This document shows positions 15,930 to 25,645 of a stretch of 64,000 bases of DNA, one piece after another. Position numbers and translations under genes: made by a program. The notes beneath the pieces were generated by a model. That model was not told the origin of the DNA and searched no databases. It was given only the letters and a program-made list of their open reading frames with translations. Every line of letters begins with the position of its first letter. Position 1 is the first letter of the stretch. Source of the DNA: Flavobacteriaceae bacterium (lineage in GTDB: Bacteria > Bacteroidota > Bacteroidia > Flavobacteriales > Flavobacteriaceae); NCBI GenBank assembly GCA_016744415.1, contig JADGEL010000001.1, positions 1-64,000 of the forward strand. Reading direction: 5' to 3'.

Positions 15930-18209
15930 ATGAAAAAACTACTACTCCTATTAACACTTTTTTTTCTATCATTCAATTCTTTTAGTCAACATTCTGTTGC
16001 ACGTCAATGGAATGACATATTACTAGAATCAATCAGGAATGATTTTGCTAGACCTACGGTTCATTCAAGAAATTTATTTCACATTTCTATTGCCATGTAT
16101 GATGCTTGGGCAATTTATGAAGATGAAGCTCAGCCCTTTTTTCTAGGAAATACTTTAGGAAATTATACTTGTGATTTTGACGGAATTTCTACTCCAACAA
16201 ATATTGAAGAAGCTCAAAAAGAAGCTATTAGCTATGCAACAATACGCTTGTTAAATCACCGTTTTCAAAATTCTCCAAATGTATCTTATCTGAGTGGTTT
16301 ATATAGTCAATTTATGACCGAGTTAAATTATGATGAATCTTTTACATCCACTGATTATTCTACAGGATCTCCTGCAGCATTGGGAAATTATATTGCAGAA
16401 CAATTAATTCAATTCGGGCTACAAGATGGTGCAAACGAACAAAACGATTATGAAAACACTTCATACCAACCAATAAATCCTTCACTAATTATTGATAATC
16501 CTGGAAACCCAACAATTGTGAATCCTAATAGATGGCAGCCATTAACTTTAGAAGTATTTATTGACCAAAGTGGTAATACTATTCCTTTAAACACCCCAGA
16601 ATTTTTAGGTCCAGAATGGGGGCAAGTAATTCCTTTTTCATTAAAAGAAGAAAATGCAACCATTAGCACCATAAATGATTTTGATTATTGGGTGTATGAC
16701 GACCCTGGAAATCCATGGTATATTCAAAATGATGAAACTATTTTTGGTTTAGATGATCCTTATAAGTGGGGATTTGCTATGGTTTCTGTTTGGTCATCTC
16801 ACCTAGACCCACAGGATGATACTATGATTGACATCTCACCAGCATCTATTGGAAACATTCGAAGTTTCCCCACAAATTTTGAAGAATATAAAAATTTCTA
16901 TGATTTTGAAAATGGTGGTGATGCAAGTATTGGCAGAGAGGTTAATCCAACAACTGGAAATCCATACACTCCTCAAATGGTATCAAGAGGTGACTATGGA
17001 AGAGTTTTAGCTGAATTTTGGGCAGATGGTCCAGATTCTGAAACCCCTCCTGGACATTGGTTTACTTTGCTAAATTATGTGAGTGACCACCCAATGTTAG
17101 AAAAGAAATTCAATGGGAAAGGTGTTGTGTTATCTGATTTAGAATGGGATGTAAAATCATACCTTTTGATGGCAGGTACAGTACATGATGTAGCCATTAC
17201 TTCATGGGGAATTAAAGGCTACTATGATTATATTAGACCTATTTCCGCCATCAGATTTATGGCTGATAAAGGACAAAGCTCTAATTCAAATTTAGAAAAT
17301 TATGATCCACAGGGAATTCCGTTAATTCCGAATTATATTGAAGTGATTGAAGAAGGAGATGCTTTGGCAGGAACAAATAATGAGTCTGTTGGAAAAATAA
17401 AATTATATGCATGGAAAGGACCTGAATTCATCAACGATCCTGATAATGATGTTGCTGGTGTTGATTGGATTCTCGCTGAAAATTGGATGCCATATCAGCG
17501 ACCTTCATTTGTAACTCCTCCATTTGCAGGTTATGTTTCTGGTCATTCTACTTTTTCTAGAGCTGCTGCTGAAGTCATGACTTTATTAACTGGAGATGAG
17601 TTTTTTCCAGGTGGCATGGGAACATTTGATGCCAATCAAAATGAATTTCTGGTTTTTGAAGATGGCCCCAGTGAAAACATTGTTTTACAATGGGCAACAT
17701 ACAGAGACGCATCAGATCAATGTAGCTTATCTAGAATTTGGGGTGGAATTCACCCACCCGTTGATGATATTCCAGGAAGAATATTAGGCGAAAAAATTGG
17801 AGTTGAAGCTTACCATTTTGCAAAAAAATATTTTTATGTTGATGCAGATAATGATGGCTATTATTCTTTTGAAGATTGTGATGATGATAATCCATTAATT
17901 AATCCTTCTGGCAATGAAGTAAATGATAATAACATTGACGAGGATTGCAATGGGGCTGATTTAATATCAGATATTATGATTTACCCAAACCCTATTCAAG
18001 ATTATTTAACTATTTACAATACTATTGAGAGCTCAATCAAAATAAACATCTACAATATGGCAGGTGTCTTGGTTTTACAAAAAAACATTGAAGTTGAAAA
18101 TTATCGTTCAACTATTTCAATTTCAGAATTACATCAAGGCGCATTTTTACTTGAAATTTTGACTGATTGTGATAAAAACCTCCTACAACAAAAAATAATA
18201 AAATTATAG
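15930..18209 (+). CDS. Secreted vanadium haloperoxidase/PAP2-like protein with T9SS sorting domain
   Basis: This 759-residue protein has a signal peptide (MKKLLLLLTLFFLSFNSFSQ) and a vanadium-dependent haloperoxidase/PAP2 phosphatase fold. It shows an RP motif (YYDYIRPISAIRF, about residue 436), SGHSTFSRAAAEV (from about 537) and SRIWGGIHPPVDD (about 601), which fit the three conserved PAP2/haloperoxidase blocks. Near residues 634-677 an Asp/Asn-rich stretch with two MopE-like metal-binding motifs (DADNDGYYSFEDCDDDNP, then DEDCNG) follows. Residues about 681-759 form a type IX secretion sorting domain (IMIYPNPIQDYLTI onward). It is therefore probably exported to the cell surface. Substrate (halide or phosphate ester) cannot be told from sequence. 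Confidence 0.8.
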   Translation: MKKLLLLLTLFFLSFNSFSQHSVARQWNDILLESIRNDFARPTVHSRNLFHISIAMYDAWAIYEDEAQPFFLGNTLGNYTCDFDGISTPTNIEEAQKEAISYATIRLLNHRFQNSPNVSYLSGLYSQFMTELNYDESFTSTDYSTGSPAALGNYIAEQLIQFGLQDGANEQNDYENTSYQPINPSLIIDNPGNPTIVNPNRWQPLTLEVFIDQSGNTIPLNTPEFLGPEWGQVIPFSLKEENATISTINDFDYWVYDDPGNPWYIQNDETIFGLDDPYKWGFAMVSVWSSHLDPQDDTMIDISPASIGNIRSFPTNFEEYKNFYDFENGGDASIGREVNPTTGNPYTPQMVSRGDYGRVLAEFWADGPDSETPPGHWFTLLNYVSDHPMLEKKFNGKGVVLSDLEWDVKSYLLMAGTVHDVAITSWGIKGYYDYIRPISAIRFMADKGQSSNSNLENYDPQGIPLIPNYIEVIEEGDALAGTNNESVGKIKLYAWKGPEFINDPDNDVAGVDWILAENWMPYQRPSFVTPPFAGYVSGHSTFSRAAAEVMTLLTGDEFFPGGMGTFDANQNEFLVFEDGPSENIVLQWATYRDASDQCSLSRIWGGIHPPVDDIPGRILGEKIGVEAYHFAKKYFYVDADNDGYYSFEDCDDDNPLINPSGNEVNDNNIDEDCNGADLISDIMIYPNPIQDYLTIYNTIESSIKINIYNMAGVLVLQKNIEVENYRSTISISELHQGAFLLEILTDCDKNLLQQKIIKL

Positions 18210-18220
18210 ACTATCCTGAC

Positions 18221-18250
18221 TTTGCAAATTGATATTATGTTGTATCTTTG
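18221..18250 (+). promoter_or_regulatory. Promoter of tRNA-Pro
   Basis: TTTG at 18221-18224 and TATCTTTG at 18243-18250 fit the Bacteroidota -33/-7 consensus (TTG, TAnnTTTG) with 18 bp between, ending 15 bp before the tRNA. Confidence 0.65.
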
Positions 18251-18265
18251 CAGTCCGAAAATATT

Positions 18266-18343
18266 CGGGGTGTAGCGTAGCCCGGTTATCGCGCCTCGTT
18301 TGGGACGAGGAGGTCGCAGGTTCGAATCCTGCCACCCCGACCA
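18266..18343 (+). tRNA. tRNA-Pro (anticodon UGG)
   Basis: The acceptor arms CGGGGTG and CACCCCG pair. The anticodon stem CCTCG/CGAGG encloses the loop TTTGGGA, with anticodon TGG. The T arm contains GGTTCGAATCC, and CCA is encoded at the end. Total 78 nt including CCA. Confidence 0.95.
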
Positions 18344-18347
18344 ACTA

Positions 18348-18377
18348 AATCCAATCACAAATGTGATTGGATTTTTT
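18348..18377 (+). terminator. Terminator of tRNA-Pro
   Basis: Arms AATCCAATCAC (18348-18358) and GTGATTGGATT (18363-18373) with a 4-nt loop are followed directly by a T run. Confidence 0.85.
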
Positions 18378-18675
18378 ATTTGGAAATAATTTGAAACTCA
18401 GCTTCAAAAATTAGGAATAAAAAAGAATAATGAACTGATACTGATCCGATAGCATTTCTGACTTTGTCTTGCAACAACCAATTTCAAAATCACTGAGAAA
18501 AATAAAGTTACCCTGCCGCCCAACACAATTAAGAAATGTCTTGTTTCATTACAAGATATATTTTGTTTATAACATTGTATTAGCGTCTTTAACATATACA
18601 ATGCTACTTTTTTTGCTCCATTTAGTATTTTTTAACTATGTTTGATATTGCTATATAAAAGAAAATTGTCCCTAG
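18378..18675. other. Gene-free stretch between tRNA-Pro and MBOAT gene
   Basis: I see no supported gene here. A - strand ORF at 18404-18601 (65 codons) shows no family features. There is no integrase or repeat that would make the tRNA an attachment site. Confidence 0.5.
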
Positions 18676-20124
18676 ATGCTTTTTAATTCGTTTGACTTTT
18701 TATTTTTCTTCCCACTTGTGGTGATACTGTATTATGTATTGGCACATAAATACCGTGCTTTTTTATTACTTATTGCTAGTTACTTCTTTTACTTTTATTG
18801 GGAACCTTCGCTAGTATTATTACTATTCGCATCAACAGTTATAGATTATTATGTTGGTATTAAAATTCATGAAGCAAACAATCAAAAAAAGAGTAAACAG
18901 TTTTTATACTTAAGTATTTTTGTAAACCTAGGATTGCTATTCTTTTTTAAGTACTTAGGTTTTTTTACCGAGACATCTTTTGCAATTTTAGATTTTTTCG
19001 GAATTGAACACGCCACTGAAACAACATCACAAACCTACAATATCCAAAAAATATTACTTCCGGTTGGCATCAGCTTTTATACATTTCAAACAATGAGTTA
19101 TAGTATTGATGTCTATAGAAAAATCATAAAACCTGAACGCAACTTTGTAAAATACGCTTTATATGTTTCCTTTTTCCCTCAATTAGTTGCAGGACCTATT
19201 GAAAGAGCTAATCGATTGATTCCACAATTTTATAAAAAAATAAAAATTAACATTCCCGCTATTAAACAAGGAATTATAATGATGGCTTGGGGGTTCTTTT
19301 TAAAATTAGTTGTAGCAGATAGATTAGGAATCTATGTTGATACAGTATATTCAAACCTCGACAAATATAACGGCACCCCATCAATCTTAGCGAGTCATTT
19401 TTTTATATTTCAAATATATTATGATTTTTCTGCTTATACAACCATAGCAATTGGTGCCGCAAAAATATTGGGGTTTGATTTGATGCAAAACTTCAATCGT
19501 CCAATGGTTGCGAAAAATATGGTAAGCCTATGGCAACGTTGGCACATATCTCTTTTAAAATGGTTAAAAGATTATATGTTTACCCCTCTTTCAAAAACAA
19601 AACTTTCACGTTATTGGGTTGTCTTAATTGTATTTTTCACAATGGGATTATGGCATGGAGCAGGTTGGACATTCGTTTTTTGGGGGCTTTTAAATGGTTT
19701 GTTTTTAATTTTTGAAGTTAGCACTAATAAGTTTAGAAGGAACATAATAATGAAAATTAATATCCCCTTTTTGCGCCCAGTTTTTACTTTTTCATGGAGA
19801 TTTATTTGGTATAATTTTTTAGTATTATCATTAATATTTTTTAGAGCACCATCATTTGATATTGCACTAAAATATTTTGAGAACCTCTTTGTATTTGACA
19901 ACTTACAATTCAATATCCTTAATTATTCATATGAATTTTATATTACGATTGGTCTTATAATTTTTGTTCAAATAATACATTATTATAAAGGAAATGACAA
20001 AGTACATGAGCTAGTAACTAAAAGACCCCAAGCAGTTAGGTGGATCTTTTATATCCTATTTATTATTGGGATTGTTTTATTTAGCGTAAACCGACAAAAT
20101 AATTTTATTTATTTTCAATTTTAG
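18676..20124 (+). CDS. MBOAT-family O-acyltransferase
   Basis: This 482-residue multi-pass membrane protein is of the AlgI/DltB-like MBOAT type: N-terminal MLFNSFDFLFFFPLVV, a conserved LPVGISFYTFQTMSY block, FFPQLVAGPIERA, and the active-site His327 in GLWHGAGWTFVFWG. Such enzymes transfer acyl (usually acetyl) groups across the membrane to exported polysaccharides. The stop codon is followed directly by the ATG of an SGNH-like partner, the usual AlgI-AlgJ/DltB-DltD type pairing. So O-acetylation of a cell-surface glycan is the likely role; the glycan is unknown, as no polysaccharide genes are next to it. Confidence 0.9.
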   Translation: MLFNSFDFLFFFPLVVILYYVLAHKYRAFLLLIASYFFYFYWEPSLVLLLFASTVIDYYVGIKIHEANNQKKSKQFLYLSIFVNLGLLFFFKYLGFFTETSFAILDFFGIEHATETTSQTYNIQKILLPVGISFYTFQTMSYSIDVYRKIIKPERNFVKYALYVSFFPQLVAGPIERANRLIPQFYKKIKINIPAIKQGIIMMAWGFFLKLVVADRLGIYVDTVYSNLDKYNGTPSILASHFFIFQIYYDFSAYTTIAIGAAKILGFDLMQNFNRPMVAKNMVSLWQRWHISLLKWLKDYMFTPLSKTKLSRYWVVLIVFFTMGLWHGAGWTFVFWGLLNGLFLIFEVSTNKFRRNIIMKINIPFLRPVFTFSWRFIWYNFLVLSLIFFRAPSFDIALKYFENLFVFDNLQFNILNYSYEFYITIGLIIFVQIIHYYKGNDKVHELVTKRPQAVRWIFYILFIIGIVLFSVNRQNNFIYFQF

Positions 20125-21078
20125 ATGAAGACCAAATCACTCATATTAAAAATTAGTTTTTTAGCATCGCTCTTAATGATATGCTATTTTGCATTTGTTT
20201 TTAACATTACCCAAGGATATGTTGACCGCAATTATTACAAGTTTACACATAAAGCTGGAAGTTTGGTACTCGGAATATCTAGAGCACATGACGGAATTTC
20301 ACCATCCATTATTGAAAAAGAGTTAAATAGTTCTATTCAAAAACCTGTACTCAATTTTGCCTTCGAAAAATCACAATCTTCTTATGGAGCTGTTTATCTA
20401 GATGCCATCAAACATAAAATAGATACAAACTCTAATAATGGGCTATTTATTTTATCTGTAACACCTGGTATTTTTTTAATCTCAAAAAGTTTAAAAGACT
20501 CTGCTCATGTCGAACTTGACAAAAACACCATTCTCGGAAAAATGACTAATTTTAATAGCCAACCAAATTATGAGTATGTAAGAAAATGTTATAACGGCTC
20601 ACTCTACAGAGGATTGCTCAAACCACAAAAAATGTTTGTGAATATTCATCCAGATGGTTGGTTAGAATTTAAATCAAAAAAGCTTAGCAAAGAAACACAA
20701 GAAGCCAATAAAAAAAGATGGATGAAGCAAACAAATGATAGTTATCTTCAAATTTTGAAATATCAAAAAAAATCAGAGTACAGATTGCAAATGTTAGAAG
20801 AAACAATCAATTATTTAAATAATTACGGAACTGTTATTATCACTCGTTTGCCAGTTGACTCTAGTTTTTTAGCTTTAGAAGATAATTTTTGGCCCGATTT
20901 TAATGAACGGATAAAGGTGATTTCAAACAGACAAGATATTGCTTATTTTGACTTTAGCTTAACCGGAGGCTCATACAACTCATACGATGGTTCACACCTA
21001 TACGGTGATAGTGCTAAAAGGTTTACCAAAACACTTTGTGACTCTATTAAAAAATTTCAAGCTATTGGTTTACAATAA
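20125..21078 (+). CDS. SGNH-hydrolase-like partner of the MBOAT acyltransferase
   Basis: This 317-residue protein has one N-terminal membrane anchor (about 9-27) and an extracytoplasmic domain. Features that fit an SGNH/GDSL-like fold are LGISRAHDG with Ser52 in the nucleophile position, and YDGSHLYGDSA with D288 and H291 as a C-terminal Asp-x-x-His pair. The start codon directly abuts the MBOAT stop, so the two are translationally coupled. By analogy with AlgJ/AlgX and DltD it probably completes acyl transfer to a glycan outside the membrane. Family assignment comes from the motifs and context; overall similarity to a named family is weak. Confidence 0.6.
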   Translation: MKTKSLILKISFLASLLMICYFAFVFNITQGYVDRNYYKFTHKAGSLVLGISRAHDGISPSIIEKELNSSIQKPVLNFAFEKSQSSYGAVYLDAIKHKIDTNSNNGLFILSVTPGIFLISKSLKDSAHVELDKNTILGKMTNFNSQPNYEYVRKCYNGSLYRGLLKPQKMFVNIHPDGWLEFKSKKLSKETQEANKKRWMKQTNDSYLQILKYQKKSEYRLQMLEETINYLNNYGTVIITRLPVDSSFLALEDNFWPDFNERIKVISNRQDIAYFDFSLTGGSYNSYDGSHLYGDSAKRFTKTLCDSIKKFQAIGLQ

Positions 21079-21144
21079 CACATTAATTCCTTTTTTTTTA
21101 TTTTTTTATTCCTAAATTTTTAGAGCCATTATTTTCAAAATTCG

Positions 21145-21152
21145 TAATTTTG
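21145..21152 (+). promoter_or_regulatory. -7 box upstream of udk
   Basis: TAATTTTG fits TAnnTTTG, 27 bp before the udk ATG. No clear TTG lies at the -33 distance. Confidence 0.4.
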
Positions 21153-21179
21153 CTAATAGGATAACAAAACAAAAAAACT

Positions 21180-21794
21180 ATGCTTATTATCGGTATTGCT
21201 GGTGGTACAGGTTCTGGAAAAACAACTGTAGTAAATCAAATTTTAAATGAAATCCCCGAAAATGAAGTAGCTGTAATTTCACAAGATTCTTATTATAAAG
21301 AAACGCATGAATTATCATACGAAGAAAGAACAAAAATAAATTTTGACCATCCTAATTCTATTGATTTTGAATTGTTAGTAGCACATTTAAAACAGCTTAA
21401 ATCTGGCAATATAGTAAACCAACCTGTATACTCTTTTGTTACCCATGACAGAACAAAAGATGAAGTTGTAACTCACCCAACTAAAGTACTAATTATTGAA
21501 GGTATTTTGATTTTTAACAATCTTGAATTACGTGATTTATGTGATATCAAAATATTTGTACATGCCGATACTGATGAACGATTAATTAGACGATTAAAGA
21601 GAGATATTCAGGAACGTGGCAGGGATTTACACGAGGTTTTAAACCGTTATCAAAACACTTTAAAACCGATGCACCTGCAGTTTATTGAGCCTACCAAAAA
21701 CTTTGCAGATATGATAATACCAAACGATCGCTACAATACAGTAGCAGTTGATATTGTTAGAACAGTGATCAGAGAAAAACTTGCCAAACAATGA
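21180..21794 (+). CDS. udk: Uridine kinase
   Basis: This 204-residue P-loop kinase phosphorylates uridine and cytidine to UMP and CMP in pyrimidine salvage. The Walker A GGTGSGKTT begins at residue 8. SQDSYYK, FDHPNSIDFELL and the LID-region RLIRRLKRDIQERGRD are uridine-kinase signatures. Its last codons overlap the start of the following FtsB/DivIC-like gene by 4 bp (ATGA), so the two are coupled. Confidence 0.95.
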   Translation: MLIIGIAGGTGSGKTTVVNQILNEIPENEVAVISQDSYYKETHELSYEERTKINFDHPNSIDFELLVAHLKQLKSGNIVNQPVYSFVTHDRTKDEVVTHPTKVLIIEGILIFNNLELRDLCDIKIFVHADTDERLIRRLKRDIQERGRDLHEVLNRYQNTLKPMHLQFIEPTKNFADMIIPNDRYNTVAVDIVRTVIREKLAKQ

Positions 21795-22105
21795 CCTTAA
21801 AACAAATAAAGAATAATAAAGCAGTACGATTTTTTAGCAATCGTTATGTTTTAATTTTTATTATTTTTTTAATTTGGATGACTTTTGGTGACGAAAATTC
21901 TTTTTTACTTGATAGAGAATTCAATAAAGAAATTGACAAACTAGAAACAGATAAAAACTTTTATCAAACTGAAATAAATGCTGATAAAAAGAAAATTGAA
22001 AAACTAGAAAATCCCGAACAACTTGATAAATATGCTCGAGAAAAGTATAATATGAAAAAAGAAAATGAAGATATTTATATCATTGAATATGACACGGTTC
22101 AATGA
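21791..22105 (+). CDS. Septum formation initiator (FtsB/DivIC-like)
   Basis: This 104-residue bitopic protein has a basic N-terminus, one transmembrane helix (about 20-36, YVLIFIIFLIWMTF), a coiled coil (about 45-80) and a short C-terminal block containing YAREKYNMKKENEDIY, the FtsB/DivIC signature. It takes part in the divisome with FtsL and FtsQ. It overlaps udk and lies 38 bp before mutA. Confidence 0.85.
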   Translation: MTLKQIKNNKAVRFFSNRYVLIFIIFLIWMTFGDENSFLLDREFNKEIDKLETDKNFYQTEINADKKKIEKLENPEQLDKYAREKYNMKKENEDIYIIEYDTVQ

Positions 22106-22143
22106 ACAATTAAATAATAATAATTAAAACTTCAAACCAACCC

Positions 22144-23514
22144 ATGAGTGATTTTTTATTTAACGAATTCCCTACAGCTTCTTCCAAACAATGGAAGCAA
22201 AAAATACAGTTTGATTTAAAAGGCGCTGATTACAACGAAACATTGTTAACTCACACCAATGAGGGGATTACTATCAAACCCTTTTATCACAAAGATGAAA
22301 TGGAATCTTTAGAAATTCCAAATACTCCAACTGGCTTTAATACCTGTCAAACTATTTTTGTAAGTACCGAAAAAACTGCTAATTATTTAGCACTAGATGC
22401 TTTAAAAAGAGGTGCTGATAGTATTCAGTTTTTAGCAGATACTCCTTTTGAAATTGAATCGCTATTGGCAAATATTCCTAAAAGTGTGGGGATTCATTTT
22501 CAATTAAACTTCCTTTCTGAGGGTTTTATTACAGATTTAGCATCACATTTAAATAGCGCCAATTCTTTTTTAAATATTGACATCATTGGGCAGTTAGCAA
22601 AAGAAGGAAATTGGTTTTCTAACTTAAATCAAGATTTTGAAATACTATCTAACATTCTAAAAACTGCGAATAACACAAACGTTTTACAGGTTAACACCTC
22701 CCAATATCAAAATGCAGGAGCAACTGTTGTGCAACAAGTAGCATATGCTTTAGCACATGGAAATGAATATTTGAATCACATTAATACGAATGAGTCTCTT
22801 CAAAATATTTCTAATCAACACATAAATTTTAACTTTGCAATAAGTGGTAATTACTTTTTTGAAATTGCAAAATTGAGAGCCTTCCGATATTTATGGAAAC
22901 TTATTTCTGACGAATATGATATTGCTTTCGATGCTGTCATTTTTACCCAACCCACCAGTAGAAACAAAACATTGTATGACTACAACACCAATTTGTTACG
23001 AACCTCTACCGAATGCATGAGTGCAATTTTAGGTGGTACAAATACTATCAGCAATAATTCTTACGATCATCTATTTCATAAAAAAAATGAATTTGGAGAG
23101 CGAATTTCACGAAATCAATTATTAGTTTTTAAAGAAGAAAGCGCTTTTGATAAGGTTGCAAATTTTGCAAAAGACAGTTATTATATAGAAACACTCACAA
23201 AAGAAATAGCGCAAAAAGCATTAGACATTTTTAAAGATATTGAAAAGAGTGGTGGTTTTTTAAAGCAATTAAAAGAAGGTACTATCCAACGAAAAATAAA
23301 AGAAGCCGCAGACAAGGAACAAGATCAGTTTGATGCAAAAGAAATTGTTTTGTTAGGAACAAACAAACATCCAAATATGGATGACAAAATGAAAGATAAC
23401 ATTGAATTATTTCCTTTTGTAAAAACAAAACCGAGAAAAACATTGATTCAGCCAGTTATTGCTAAAAGATTGTCAGAAAAAATTGAACAAGAAAGATTAA
23501 AAGATGAAGCGTAA
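22144..23514 (+). CDS. mutA: Methylmalonyl-CoA mutase small subunit
   Basis: This 456-residue protein is the non-catalytic small subunit. It keeps the TIM-barrel part of the mutase fold ([22 protein letters not shown] compressed at the N-terminus; [10 protein letters not shown] and [16 protein letters not shown] later). It has no C-terminal cobalamin-binding domain, and the length is shorter than full-size small subunits of about 620 residues, which is usual in Bacteroidota. It overlaps mutB by 11 nt. Together they convert succinyl-CoA and methylmalonyl-CoA. Confidence 0.9.
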   Translation: MSDFLFNEFPTASSKQWKQKIQFDLKGADYNETLLTHTNEGITIKPFYHKDEMESLEIPNTPTGFNTCQTIFVSTEKTANYLALDALKRGADSIQFLADTPFEIESLLANIPKSVGIHFQLNFLSEGFITDLASHLNSANSFLNIDIIGQLAKEGNWFSNLNQDFEILSNILKTANNTNVLQVNTSQYQNAGATVVQQVAYALAHGNEYLNHINTNESLQNISNQHINFNFAISGNYFFEIAKLRAFRYLWKLISDEYDIAFDAVIFTQPTSRNKTLYDYNTNLLRTSTECMSAILGGTNTISNNSYDHLFHKKNEFGERISRNQLLVFKEESAFDKVANFAKDSYYIETLTKEIAQKALDIFKDIEKSGGFLKQLKEGTIQRKIKEAADKEQDQFDAKEIVLLGTNKHPNMDDKMKDNIELFPFVKTKPRKTLIQPVIAKRLSEKIEQERLKDEA

Positions 23515-25567
23515 GAATTTACAAAATATCGAGCTAAAGGCTAAAAATCAAAAGTCAAGAACCAAAAACTTTAAGCATGAGGATTTTGTTGCTGGTATTG
23601 CTCCAAATCTTCGCGGACCATACTCTACTATGTATGTTCGCCGACCATGGACTATACGCCAGTATGCAGGTTTTTCTACAGCACAAGAAAGTAACGCATT
23701 TTACCGCCGCAACTTAGAAGCTGGACAAAAAGGATTGTCTGTTGCTTTTGATTTAGCAACGCATCGCGGATACGATTCTGATCATGAACGTGTACAAGGT
23801 GATGTTGGTAAAGCTGGAGTTGCAATTGATTCTGTTGAAGACATGAAAGTGCTGTTTGATCAGATTCCGTTAGATAAAATGTCGGTTTCTATGACTATGA
23901 ATGGAGCCGTTTTACCAGTGTTGGCATTTTATATTGTTGCAGCCGAAGAGCAAGGAGTTACTCCAAATCAACTAATTGGTACAATTCAAAATGATGTACT
24001 TAAAGAGTTTATGGTACGTAATACTTATATCTACCCTCCTACGCCATCAATGAAAATTATTGCTGATATTTTTCAATATACAAAATCTAATATGCCGAGA
24101 TTTAATAGCATTTCTATCTCTGGATATCATATGCAAGAAGCGGGTGCAACTCCTGAAATTGAATTGGCATATACCCTTGCTGATGGATTAGAGTATATCC
24201 GTATCGGATTAAAATCTGGAATGAAAATTGACGAGTTTGCTCCAAGACTTTCTTTCTTTTGGGGTATAGGAATGCAACATTTTAAGGAGATAGCAAAAAT
24301 GAGAGCTGCAAGAATGTTGTGGTCAAAAATTATTCAGCAATTCAATCCAGAAAGTCCAAAATCATTAGCATTAAGAACACATTGCCAAACTAGTGGGTGG
24401 AGTTTAACAGCACAAGATCCTTTTAATAATGTAGCTAGAACAACTATTGAAGCCATGGCGTCAGTTTTTGGAGGAACTCAAAGCTTACATACCAATGCGT
24501 TAGATGAAGCAATCGCTTTACCTACAGATTTTTCAGCAAGAATTGCTAGAAATACACAGATTTATATTCAAGAAGAAACTAAGGTAACCAAAACAGTTGA
24601 CCCTTGGGCAGGAAGTTTTGAAGTAGAAAAAATGACTGCAAAAATTGCCGATGATGCTTGGAAACTGATTCAAGAAATTGAAGAATTAGGAGGTATGACT
24701 AAAGCTTTAGAAAAAGGTATCCCAAAAATGCGTATTGAAGAAGCTTCTGCAATAAAGCAAGCACGAATCGACAGTGGCCAAGATATTATTGTGGGTGTAA
24801 ATGCATATCAACTTAAAGAAGAAGATGAGCTACATATTTTAGAGGTTGATAATGAGGCGGTGCGAGCATCACAAATAAAGCGCTTGCAACAATTAAAAGC
24901 AGAAAGAAACAACGAAACAGTAAAACAATCTTTGTCAGATTTAACCAACTGTGCAAAAACAAGTCAAGGAAATTTATTAGATTTGGCTGTAAAAGCAGCA
25001 AGAAACAGAGCCACTTTGGGTGAAATTTCTACAGCACTAGAAACTGTTTTCGGCAGATACAAAGCAACAATAAATTCAATATCAGGCGTGTATAGTAAAG
25101 AAATTAAAAATGATAAATATTTTAAACTCGCTGTTGAGTTAGCTAACCAATTTGCTGAAATGGATGGGAGGCGCCCTCGAATTATGGTCGCAAAAATGGG
25201 ACAAGATGGCCATGATCGTGGTGCTAAAGTGGTTGCCACAAGCTTTGCCGATTTAGGCTTTGATGTCGATATCAGTCCACTGTTTCAAACACCTAAAGAA
25301 GTAGCGAAACAAGCTGTTGAAAATGATGTACATGTGTTAGGGGTTTCATCCTTAGCAGCAGGACATAAAACGTTGGTACCACAAGTTATTGCCGAACTTA
25401 AAAAATATGGTAGAGATGATATTTTAATAATTGCCGGTGGCGTAATTCCTAAACAAGATTATGAATTTTTATTTGATGCGGGTGTTGTAGGTGTATTTGG
25501 ACCTGGTACTAAAATTGCCAAAGCTGCCATTGACATTTTAGAGAAGTTGATTGAAAATAATGACTAA
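23504..25567 (+). CDS. mutB: Methylmalonyl-CoA mutase large (catalytic) subunit
   Basis: This 687-residue catalytic subunit has an N-terminal TIM barrel ([20 protein letters not shown]; active-site YHMQEAGA) and a C-terminal B12-binding domain. The DxHxxG motif is D568-G-H-D-R-G573, making His570 the lower axial cobalt ligand; SSLAAGH and IIAGGVIP complete the site. It needs adenosylcobalamin and links propionyl-CoA or odd-chain and branched substrate breakdown to succinyl-CoA. The barrel is at full length. No cobalamin riboswitch is visible upstream; the operon probably starts at or before udk. The 78-bp gap after it shows only weak inverted repeats. Confidence 0.95.
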   Translation: MKRKNLQNIELKAKNQKSRTKNFKHEDFVAGIAPNLRGPYSTMYVRRPWTIRQYAGFSTAQESNAFYRRNLEAGQKGLSVAFDLATHRGYDSDHERVQGDVGKAGVAIDSVEDMKVLFDQIPLDKMSVSMTMNGAVLPVLAFYIVAAEEQGVTPNQLIGTIQNDVLKEFMVRNTYIYPPTPSMKIIADIFQYTKSNMPRFNSISISGYHMQEAGATPEIELAYTLADGLEYIRIGLKSGMKIDEFAPRLSFFWGIGMQHFKEIAKMRAARMLWSKIIQQFNPESPKSLALRTHCQTSGWSLTAQDPFNNVARTTIEAMASVFGGTQSLHTNALDEAIALPTDFSARIARNTQIYIQEETKVTKTVDPWAGSFEVEKMTAKIADDAWKLIQEIEELGGMTKALEKGIPKMRIEEASAIKQARIDSGQDIIVGVNAYQLKEEDELHILEVDNEAVRASQIKRLQQLKAERNNETVKQSLSDLTNCAKTSQGNLLDLAVKAARNRATLGEISTALETVFGRYKATINSISGVYSKEIKNDKYFKLAVELANQFAEMDGRRPRIMVAKMGQDGHDRGAKVVATSFADLGFDVDISPLFQTPKEVAKQAVENDVHVLGVSSLAAGHKTLVPQVIAELKKYGRDDILIIAGGVIPKQDYEFLFDAGVVGVFGPGTKIAKAAIDILEKLIENND

Positions 25568-25645
25568 AGCTGAATAAGATATTCGTTGTTATTTTACAAA
25601 TTCAGCATTACATTTTCAGATGCTGTAATTTTGATTTAGTATAAT

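Noticed and set aside
18266..18377. tRNA-Pro as an integration site
   Set aside because: No integrase, no partial copy of the tRNA 3' end and no accessory genes beside it.
18404..18601. 65-codon - strand ORF after tRNA-Pro
   Set aside because: No recognisable domain; composition of a chance hydrophobic frame in A/T-rich DNA.
22106..22143. Cobalamin riboswitch before mutA
   Set aside because: The gap is only 38 bp, too short for the RNA, and mutA seems to be read through from udk.
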